From contig NZ_CAMLJP010000054.1 of NCBI RefSeq assembly GCF_946480385.1, forward strand, positions 1 to 38,881: a DNA stretch of 38,881 bases, read 5' to 3'. Positions 32,583-38,881 of this stretch are shown one piece after another. Every line of letters begins with the position of its first letter. Position 1 is the stretch's first letter. Both the position numbers and the translations under genes were made by a program. Below the pieces are notes generated by a model. That model was given only the letters and a program-made list of their open reading frames with translations. It was not told the DNA's origin and made no database searches. This DNA comes from an uncultured Azospirillum sp. (lineage in GTDB: Bacteria; Pseudomonadota; Alphaproteobacteria; Azospirillales; Azospirillaceae).

Positions 32583-34595
32583 ATGTTTCGTTTGGCCTCG
32601 CACATGAAGATCTCGCAGAAAATATACGCAGGCTTCATGGCCTCGATCGCCCTGATCGTGTTTCTGGGCGTTCAGTTTGTGAACAACGTCGACACCATCC
32701 GCGGCGAGCTGGAAGGGGTCATATCGGTCGGTCACGACGCCATGAGCACGGCTCGACTGGTCGAGATCAGCGAGCACATGGACCGCGCCGTCCTGAACTA
32801 CATCGCCTCACAGTCCGAGACCGACCTCCTCAGCGCGCGCAAGGAGGTGGATGTCTTCGTGAAGGCGATCGCCGAAACCGACACCGGCACGGCCCTGACG
32901 GTCGACCGCGCGAGCATCGGCGCCCTGCAGAAGGCCGCGGCCAGCTACCGCGCCGCCTTCGACGAGACGGTCGCCGCCGTCACCCGCCGCCGCGACGGGG
33001 TGGGCCAGTCCTTCCTGGTCGGCGCCCAGTTAAACACCACCGCCGTGGCCCTGGTGGAAGGCACGCAGAACATCGGCGAGGCGCCGGGACTCCAGGCCAC
33101 GCTGCGCCTGCAGCAGGCGCTGCAGGCCACCCGCATGGCCGCCGCCCGCTATTTCACCACCTTCGATCCGAACGACGCCGACGCCACCAAGGGCGAGCTG
33201 ACGCGCCTGCGTGAATCGATCCAGGAAGCCAAGACCGTCATCACCAACAAGCGCCTTCTGCGCTTCCTCGCGTCCATGGAGCCGCAGCTCGTCACCTTCA
33301 CCAAGGGGTTGGAGGACGCCATCGGCGGCAGCCAGACGCTGATCGGATCGCAGGCGCGGATCCGCGACATCCTGTCCGAACTGCAGCAGATCGTCCGCAG
33401 CATCGTCACCGCCTTTTCCGACACGCAGACCCAGACCCAAGTGCGGGCCGCCGAGGCGCTCGACGCCAGCTGGCGCCAAGCCGTCATCACGCCCGTCATC
33501 GCGGTCCTTGCCGGCATCGTCTTCGCGCTGCTGATCGCCAGATCGATCGTCGGCCCGATCCGTCGCATGACCGCAGCCATGAGCGCTTTGGCCAAGGGTG
33601 ACACCTCGATCGAAATCCCGGCCATCGAAAACCGGGACGAGGTCGGCGACATGGCCCGTGCGGTCCAGGTCTTCAAGGAAAACGCCATCCACATGGAGCG
33701 GCTGCGCAACGCCCAGGAGGAACAGCGGCTGCGCAACGAGGAGGAGAAGCGCGAGGCCATGAACAGCCTGGCCGAAAACTTCGAAAGCACGGTCATGGAC
33801 GTGGTCCAGCACGTCATCCGCGAGGCCGAGGTTGTGGAGACCAACGCCCGCCTGTTCGCCAGCGTCGCCGAGCAGACCGTCGAACTGGCCACCCAGGGCG
33901 CCTCCGCCACCGAAGAGGCGAGCATCAACGTCAAGATGGTGTCGGAAGCGGTGGAGGAGCTGTCCCATTCCGTCGCCGCCATCAGCGGTCAGGCCTCCCA
34001 ATCCACCGAGATCGCCCGCGACGCGGTCAACGAGGCGCGCAAGACCAACGAAGTCGTCTCGGCGCTGGCCGACGCGGCCGGCCGCATCGGCGACGTCGTC
34101 CACATGATCGAGAACATCGCGAAGCAGACCAATCTGCTGGCGCTGAACGCGACGATCGAGGCCGCCCGCGCCGGCGAGTTCGGCAAGGGCTTCGCCGTGG
34201 TCGCCAACGAGGTGAAGGCGCTCGCCAACCAGACCACCGTCGCGACCGGCGAGATCAGCGTCCAGATCAACGCCATCCAGTCCACCAGCTTCAGCGCGGT
34301 GAACGCGATCAAGCGGATCGGCGAAACCATCGACCGCATGGACAGCATCGCCATGAGCATCTCGGGGGCGGTGCAGCAGCAGTTCCAGGCGACGACGGAA
34401 ATCAGCGACAATCTGCGTCAGGCGGCGCTTGGCACCACGGAGGTCGCCAGCTCCATCACCCATGTGCTGCACAAGGCGACCGACGCCGGCAGCTCCGCCG
34501 AGATGCTGCTGGAAAGCTCGGGCACGCTGAGCCACCAGACCTCGCTGCTGAAGGAGGAGGTCAACTCCTTCACCGACCGCATCCGGGTCGCCTGA
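32583..34595 (+). CDS. Methyl-accepting chemotaxis protein with a long helical periplasmic domain (HBM-like)
   Basis: The 670-residue protein has a first membrane helix (YAGFMASIALIVFLGVQFV, about 15-34), a periplasmic domain of about 265 residues that is helical and shaped like the HBM (two stacked four-helix bundles) class, a second membrane helix at about 300-321 (ITPVIAVLAGIVFALLI), a HAMP domain (SIVGPIRRMTAAMSALAKGD...), and a full cytoplasmic signalling domain with the hairpin tip IENIAKQTNLLALNATIEAA RAGEFGKGFAVVANEVK-type region around residues 505-555. HBM receptors of McpS type bind organic acids. The neighbouring DctP-like protein suggests a dicarboxylate or similar acid as ligand, direct or through the binding protein. 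No C-terminal pentapeptide for CheR docking is evident. Confidence 0.9.
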   Translation: MFRLASHMKISQKIYAGFMASIALIVFLGVQFVNNVDTIRGELEGVISVGHDAMSTARLVEISEHMDRAVLNYIASQSETDLLSARKEVDVFVKAIAETDTGTALTVDRASIGALQKAAASYRAAFDETVAAVTRRRDGVGQSFLVGAQLNTTAVALVEGTQNIGEAPGLQATLRLQQALQATRMAAARYFTTFDPNDADATKGELTRLRESIQEAKTVITNKRLLRFLASMEPQLVTFTKGLEDAIGGSQTLIGSQARIRDILSELQQIVRSIVTAFSDTQTQTQVRAAEALDASWRQAVITPVIAVLAGIVFALLIARSIVGPIRRMTAAMSALAKGDTSIEIPAIENRDEVGDMARAVQVFKENAIHMERLRNAQEEQRLRNEEEKREAMNSLAENFESTVMDVVQHVIREAEVVETNARLFASVAEQTVELATQGASATEEASINVKMVSEAVEELSHSVAAISGQASQSTEIARDAVNEARKTNEVVSALADAAGRIGDVVHMIENIAKQTNLLALNATIEAARAGEFGKGFAVVANEVKALANQTTVATGEISVQINAIQSTSFSAVNAIKRIGETIDRMDSIAMSISGAVQQQFQATTEISDNLRQAALGTTEVASSITHVLHKATDAGSSAEMLLESSGTLSHQTSLLKEEVNSFTDRIRVA

Positions 34596-34631
34596 TCCGG
34601 CCGATTGCCGACCAGAGAGCCTAAAATCAGT

Positions 34632-34674
34632 AAGGCGCCGGAGCTGGGACATCCCGCTCCGGCGCCTTCTTTTT
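34632..34674 (+). terminator. Rho-independent terminator after the chemoreceptor gene
   Basis: A 13-bp stem (34632-34644 with 34656-34668; arm AAGGCGCCGGAGC) with an inner GGG/CCC extension is followed by TTCTTTTTT. It starts 36 nt after the chemoreceptor stop. Confidence 0.92.
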
Positions 34675-34728
34675 TGCCTCGGCCGCCCGCGATCCCAACA
34701 GGTCGGGGATCGCAGGCGGCCGATGGCG

Positions 34729-35235
34729 TCAATGAGGCGGCTTGATCGACAGCGGCGCCCCGACCTCACCGGGATAGACGGCGAGCAGCCGGACCGGCTC
34801 CTTGCCCTCGTTGACCCCGTGATGGAATTCCGCCGTCTCCACGAAGGCGTCACCCTTCTTGTAGACATAGGCGGCGCCGGTCACCTCCCGGATGGTCAGC
34901 TCGCCGGCCAGGATATAGGTGATCAACGGGATCGGGTGGTTGTGGACGCCGGTGTCGACACCCGGCGGTATCTCCGTGACCCGTACCGTGACCAGCGGCT
35001 TGCCGGTCGGATAGACGATGGGAGCCCCGTTGGCGTGCGTCGAAGTCTGCAGCAGGACCGTGGACCGCGCCGTCGCCGGCTTGGCCGCTCCATTGGCCGC
35101 CCCAGTGGCGGTGGTGTCGGCCAGGGCCGGCGATCCCGCCAGCAGACCCGCGGCGAGCAGGGCGGCGCCCGCACGCAGGCGACGGCGCGTGACGGCTTCG
35201 GCGATGGTCCGCCGATGTTTCGCGAATTGGATCAT
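34729..35235 (-). CDS. Exported cupin-domain protein
   Basis: The 168-residue protein has a basic N-terminus and signal peptide (RRRLRAGAALLAAGLLAGSPALA, cleavage before DTT) and a single cupin barrel. Metal-binding motif 1 is GVDTGVHNHPIPLITYILAG (two histidines, with the usual Glu replaced), motif 2 is GDAFVETAEFHHGVNEG (His and Asn). Starts at 35235 and 35253 are both possible; I favour 35235, with AGAAGAG six bases before it. It is the last gene of the probable TPP enzyme-MFS-cupin operon (55 nt after the MFS gene). A periplasmic cupin there could be an isomerase, dioxygenase or binding protein for the compound handled by the neighbours; its function is unknown. Confidence 0.82.
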   Translation of the reverse strand: MIQFAKHRRTIAEAVTRRRLRAGAALLAAGLLAGSPALADTTATGAANGAAKPATARSTVLLQTSTHANGAPIVYPTGKPLVTVRVTEIPPGVDTGVHNHPIPLITYILAGELTIREVTGAAYVYKKGDAFVETAEFHHGVNEGKEPVRLLAVYPGEVGAPLSIKPPH

Positions 35236-35290
35236 GGCGCTCTTCTCATCCATGGGGGGAAGGGTGAAAGGGCGCTCCCGGTTTGGAAAG

Positions 35291-36535
35291 TCAGACCGGC
35301 TCCGTGGCGCGGCGATTTTGCTCGCGCATCGCCAGGGAAATGAGCGCACCGGTTGCGAGTGCGGCAAGAACCAGGGCCACGCATCCGGGCCACCCGGCGG
35401 TTTTCCACAAAAGGCCGGGCGCGATGGCACCAAGGCTGCCGCCTAGATAGAAGCAGCAAACATAGAGCCCGGCGGCGGCCCCCTTGTTCGTCGTTGCCAC
35501 CCGGCCGACATAGCCGAGCGCCAGCGACTGGCACAGGAACACCCCGCCCAGGAAGATTCCGGTCCCGGCGACCACCGCCGTCAGATCGGGCAGCAGGAGC
35601 AGCAGCTGCCCGACCGCGCAGACGCCGAAGGCGACACGATAGGCGTTGCCGGTTCCCAGCAGGCGCAGCAGCCGGCTGTTGACCAGCGGGGCGGTCGCGC
35701 TGAGCGGATAGACCAGGAAGACGAGGCCGATCCCCGCCGCCGTCAGTTCGAACGGCGGCTCCGCCAGATGGAATCCCAGATAGGACAGGCATCCGGTCAT
35801 CGAAAACAGGACAGTGCCGCCACACAGGCTCACCGCGCGAATCCGGCCATCCCGAAGATGCTCCCGCATGCCGCGGAAATTGCTCAGGATCGACCCGGTC
35901 CCGCGGCCGCGGTCCGGCGTCAGCCAGAGCGCGACGAAGACTGCGCAGAGCGCCGAAACCGCGGCCAGGGCGGCGAACCCGCTCTGCCAGCCGGCGATGT
36001 CGGCAACCAGTCCGGAAACGAACCGCCCGGCGAAGCCGCCGATGGCCGATCCGGTGACGAACATGCCGGTCACCGACGCGCCGCGGGTGCCCTCCCAGCG
36101 GGTGCCGATATAGGCGACGGCACCGGTGAACAGCGCCGGCAGCACGATGCCCTGGCTGAAACGGACGGCCAGCAGCTCGCTCAGGCTGCCGCACAGCGTC
36201 AGCAGAAGCGTCAGCGGAACCAGGATGGCGATGGCCGCCAGCATCGAGCGCTTGCGCCCGAACCGGTCGGTCAGCGGCCCGGCCAGCGGTGCCGACAGGG
36301 CGACGGCCAGCGTTGTCGCCCCGATCACCGCCCCGGTTTCCGCCGGGCTGGCCTGGAAGCTGCGGGCCAGCTGCGGCAGGACCGACTGGGGAGCATAGAG
36401 CGGCAGGAACGCCGCGAAGCCCAGAAGGAAAATCGCCGCCCGCTCCCGCGGCAGGATTGGCAGCGGGGAGGAGGACGCGGTCCCGGACCTCTCGTCCTCC
36501 GCCTCGCGCGCCGTCTCGGTTCGATGGCCGTCCAT
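35291..36535 (-). CDS. MFS transporter (YnfM/AraJ-like)
   Basis: The 414-residue inner-membrane protein has 12 predicted helices. A cytoplasmic N-terminus of ~30 residues precedes TM1 (AAIFLLGFAAFLPLYAPQSVLPQLARSF). The MFS motif A between TM2 and TM3 is GPLTDRFGRKRSMLAA. The first helix motif and the overall pattern fit the YnfM drug/metabolite exporter branch. It lies 18 nt downstream of the MenD-like gene, which suggests an operon. Likely exports or imports the product or substrate of the TPP enzyme. The ATG at 36535 is the only good start; no strong ribosome site is obvious. Confidence 0.88.
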   Translation of the reverse strand: MDGHRTETAREAEDERSGTASSSPLPILPRERAAIFLLGFAAFLPLYAPQSVLPQLARSFQASPAETGAVIGATTLAVALSAPLAGPLTDRFGRKRSMLAAIAILVPLTLLLTLCGSLSELLAVRFSQGIVLPALFTGAVAYIGTRWEGTRGASVTGMFVTGSAIGGFAGRFVSGLVADIAGWQSGFAALAAVSALCAVFVALWLTPDRGRGTGSILSNFRGMREHLRDGRIRAVSLCGGTVLFSMTGCLSYLGFHLAEPPFELTAAGIGLVFLVYPLSATAPLVNSRLLRLLGTGNAYRVAFGVCAVGQLLLLLPDLTAVVAGTGIFLGGVFLCQSLALGYVGRVATTNKGAAAGLYVCCFYLGGSLGAIAPGLLWKTAGWPGCVALVLAALATGALISLAMREQNRRATEPV

Positions 36536-36553
36536 GGGGTCGCTGCCGCGCCG

Positions 36554-38491
36554 TCAGTCGGTGATGTTCGGATCGAACTCGACCGCCGACTTGTCGGATT
36601 CGGTGATCTGCGGAACGCCGAAGGTGATGGTCATCCCCTCCGGTCCGCGCAGCCGGATGATGGCGTTGATGCCGTCGGCGGCGCCCCAGAACAGCTTGTG
36701 CTGGCGCACGCTCTCCTTGCGGTCGATGACCGCCTCGATCAGGCAGGGACCGCGGGCCGCCATCGCCTCCTCCAGCGCGCCGTTGAACTCCGCGAGATCG
36801 CCGGCCCGCCATGTCCGCCAGCCGGAAGCCTGCGCCGCGAGCCCGATGTTCAGCGTCGGCGGAGAGATGAAGTCCATGACCTCCGGCGTCTTCGCGGTCG
36901 GCAGATATTCGAAGATGGCTCCGCCGCCGTTGTTCAGGACGACCAGCACGATGTCGAGATCGCCGGCAAGCTGCAGGCTGCCGACATCGTGCGAGAAGGC
37001 CATGTCGCCGATGACCGACAGGGTCTTCTTCGGGCGCTGCGCCGCCGCGACGCCGATCAGTGTGCCGATGGAGCCGTCGATGCCATTCACGCCGCGGTTG
37101 GCGAACAGGCGCAGCCGGGCATCGGTCCGGCCGGAGAAGCTGTCGGCGTCGCGCACGGCCATGGAATTGCCGCAGAAGAACACGGCCCCTTCGGGCGTCG
37201 CCTGGACCATTCGCCGCAGGATCGGCGCCTCCCAGAAGATCGTATCGAAGGCGCTGCGCGACAGGCCGTCGATATAGGCGTCGCAGGCGGCAAAGGATTG
37301 CGCCCAGGACGCCGGCGCGGGACGCAGACCGCCCGACGACACCAGCGCCTTGCATAGGGATTCGGGGCTGGCGCGCACGATCTCGGTCATGCGCAGGATC
37401 GGATCCTGCCACTTGTTGGTCGGATCGACACCGATATAGTCGCTGCAGTTGGTGTTCTGCAGATAGGTCAGCACCGGCTTCGAAATCGGCGGTCCGCCGA
37501 AATTCATCACCCAATCCGGTTTGTGGGTGTCGGTGAAGCGCGTCGCCCTCAGGAAGGAATCGGCACGCGCGATCACTGTAACGTCGCTTGGCGCACCGAA
37601 CCTGAGGTTGCTGAAGGGATCGGCGATGATCGGAGCGCCGAGGCGGCGCGACAGCTCATAGATGGCGGCGGGGAAGCCCGGCTCATCGATCTCGCTGGCG
37701 CCGCAGACGATCACGCCGCGGCGTCCGGCCAGGGACTCGGCCAACCGTCGTGCGTGGTCCGCATTGACCGTCAGGACGGGGTTGGAGACCACCGGCGGCG
37801 TGGGAACAGGGCGTTTGTTGCGGAGCTTCGCCACCAGCGGGTCGCGGAACGCCTGGTTCACATGCACCGGGCCGGGGGTGGCGCCGGTCGCCTGCTCATA
37901 GATGCGGGAAACCAGCGGCGAGAGCGAATCGATGCTGGCATCGGGAAGCTGGATGTTGTGGGACGCCCGCACATGCTGGCCAAAGGCGCGGATCTGGTCG
38001 ATCGCCTGCGCAGAACTCCGGTCCTGGTTCTCCGGGGCACGGTCGGCGGTGATGACGATCAGCGGAATCATTCCATAATTCGCCTCCATCACGGCGGGAT
38101 AGAACTGTCCCACCGCGGAGCCCGACGTGCAGATCAGGATCGTCGGCCTCTGCGTCACGCTCGACAGGCCAAGCGCGAAGAAGCCGGCCGACCGCTCGTC
38201 GATAACGACCGAGACCTTCAGCTTGGGATTGGCGCGGCAGGCGAGCGCCAGCGGCGCCATCTGCGCGCCCGGACACATCACCGCATGGGTGCAGCCGACC
38301 TCCACCAGAGAATCGATCAGGAAGGCGGACCAGGTGAAGTTCAACTCGGCATCGCCGGATACGATTCCGCGGAAGGTCGTGTTGTCGACTTCCACCGGAG
38401 CGGCGGCCGGAGGAACCGATGCGCTCCCTTGCGTCGCCCGCACCAGAGCATTGGTGGCAATATTATCAGCTATCTCAACTTCTTTGCTCAC
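36554..38491 (-). CDS. MenD-like thiamine-diphosphate enzyme of unknown substrate
   Basis: The 645-residue protein follows MenD (SEPHCHC synthase) over its core: CPGAQMAPLALA at 73, the catalytic glutamate E99 in VIDERSAGFFALG, CTSGSAVGQFYPAVMEA, ADRAPENQDR...AQAIDQIRAFGQHV, then GNSMAVRDAD (R447), NRGVNGIDGSIGT (R466) and the ThDP-Mg2+ motif GDMAFSHDVGSL...NNGGG (D496, N520-521). The MenD substrate-binding Ser-Arg of PGSR is replaced by Ala76-Gln77. There is a 45-residue N-terminal extension and total length exceeds MenD (~556). No other men genes are near. The start is GTG (38491) with GGGGG upstream. It probably condenses a 2-oxo acid decarboxylation product with an isochorismate-like acceptor, but the substrate is unknown. 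Confidence 0.8.
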   Translation of the reverse strand: MSKEVEIADNIATNALVRATQGSASVPPAAAPVEVDNTTFRGIVSGDAELNFTWSAFLIDSLVEVGCTHAVMCPGAQMAPLALACRANPKLKVSVVIDERSAGFFALGLSSVTQRPTILICTSGSAVGQFYPAVMEANYGMIPLIVITADRAPENQDRSSAQAIDQIRAFGQHVRASHNIQLPDASIDSLSPLVSRIYEQATGATPGPVHVNQAFRDPLVAKLRNKRPVPTPPVVSNPVLTVNADHARRLAESLAGRRGVIVCGASEIDEPGFPAAIYELSRRLGAPIIADPFSNLRFGAPSDVTVIARADSFLRATRFTDTHKPDWVMNFGGPPISKPVLTYLQNTNCSDYIGVDPTNKWQDPILRMTEIVRASPESLCKALVSSGGLRPAPASWAQSFAACDAYIDGLSRSAFDTIFWEAPILRRMVQATPEGAVFFCGNSMAVRDADSFSGRTDARLRLFANRGVNGIDGSIGTLIGVAAAQRPKKTLSVIGDMAFSHDVGSLQLAGDLDIVLVVLNNGGGAIFEYLPTAKTPEVMDFISPPTLNIGLAAQASGWRTWRAGDLAEFNGALEEAMAARGPCLIEAVIDRKESVRQHKLFWGAADGINAIIRLRGPEGMTITFGVPQITESDKSAVEFDPNITD

Positions 38492-38850
38492 CTAAGCCCC
38501 CATCATAAACGCAGGAGAACGTCACGCGAATTAGACATCCGCATGATAGGCGAACATCGAGCACCAATGCAATTTCAATGAGAGATTCGTATAATCTATC
38601 AATTTTTAACGACATTATTGTGGTTTGCAGATAATTGCCGGATGTTATCACCGCCGTATGCACGCGCAGGCGGGGAGATCCTCGCAATGATGCAGGACCA
38701 AAGAGGATGTGCTGGTGCGACGACCGATGCCTGGGAATCGGGATCGAGCCGAAAACGCCGAAACGCCCCGGCTCGTGGGAGTCGGGGCGTTTCGATGTGG
38801 TGTGACGATGCAAGCTTGTGCTTTGGTTGAGCGTCTCTTGAGCCTGAGTG
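38492..38850. other. Gene-free stretch between the rRNA operon and the MenD-like gene
   Basis: About 360 bp with no supported gene. It contains the rRNA terminator (38759-38794) and an A/T-rich segment around 38575-38640, which should hold the minus-strand promoter of the MenD-like operon. The 112-codon minus-strand frame at 38475-38813 has no family look and runs through the terminator. Confidence 0.65.
38759..38794 (-). terminator. rRNA operon terminator
   Basis: A 12-bp perfect stem (38759-38770 with 38783-38794; arm CGAAACGCCCCG) with a 12-nt loop lies 57 nt beyond the 5S 3' end. On the minus strand it is followed by GCGTTTTCGG, a modest T run. Position and strength fit the end of an rrn transcript. 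Confidence 0.82.
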
Positions 38851-38881
38851 ACCTGGCGGCGACCTACTCTCCCACGTCTTA
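38851..38881 (-). rRNA. rrf: 5S rRNA, 3' end (partial; runs off the window)
   Basis: The minus strand reads TAAGACGTGGGAGAGTAGGT followed by CGCCGCCAGGT, the conserved 3' portion of alphaproteobacterial 5S rRNA. The rest of the gene, and presumably 23S and 16S, lie beyond the right edge. Confidence 0.93.

Noticed and set aside
35768..37357. 529-codon plus-strand frame opposite the MFS and MenD-like genes
   Set aside because: Crosses two genes on the other strand that have clear families; no motifs of its own.
38475..38813. 112-codon minus-strand frame between the 5S gene and the MenD-like gene
   Set aside because: It would be translated through the rRNA terminator stem, and shows no family motif or ribosome site.

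Overview
The window is high-GC DNA whose genes look alphaproteobacterial, most like Azospirillum or a close Rhodospirillales relative. This placement is an inference from gene content: an acdR-acdS pair, many LysR regulators, TRAP and peptide ABC transporters, a DabAB inorganic-carbon pump and an HBM-type chemoreceptor. No 16S sequence is present to prove it. The last 31 bases are the 3' end of a 5S rRNA gene on the minus strand, so the window ends at the tail of an rRNA operon.

Region by region. 1-1224: a RidA enzyme and a divergent TetR regulator, separated by a striking row of three operator-like dyads. 1230-2910: acdR (Lrp type) divergent from acdS (ACC deaminase), closed by a strong terminator. 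2915-10936 (minus): one long peptide-use operon, with a binding protein, two permeases, two ATPases and two M20 peptidases, and a divergent LysR gene at 11117. 12089-13876: a LysR/alpha-beta hydrolase divergent pair. 13968-15869: a cytochrome c, a LysR gene and a tiny two-helix membrane protein. The same 29-bp dyad element lies in front of the cytochrome gene and the small gene. 15959-22868: a LysR gene followed by a TRAP transporter (dctP-dctQ-dctM), an HMG-CoA-lyase-family enzyme, a class III CoA-transferase and a gamma-carbonic-anhydrase-like protein. This reads as an uptake-activate-cleave pathway for an unknown branched hydroxy acid.

22869-25900 is a genomic scar. It holds fragments of an IS5-like transposase and of a short recombinase-associated protein, an HxlR/DUF2867 divergent pair with twin operators, a complete IS630-family element with a frameshifted transposase and TA target duplication, and the tail of a broken acyl-CoA synthetase gene.

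25917-31104: a LysR gene divergent from dabB-dabA, the DAC-type bicarbonate/CO2 accumulation system, ending in a 17-bp terminator stem. 31482-34674: an orphan TRAP binding protein followed by an HBM-domain chemoreceptor. 34729-38491 (minus): a likely operon of a MenD-like thiamine-diphosphate enzyme, an MFS transporter and an exported cupin. No other menaquinone genes are visible, and the MenD-like protein has lost a substrate-binding arginine, so this trio is the best candidate for an undescribed small-molecule pathway. 38759-38881: rRNA operon terminator and 5S rRNA end.
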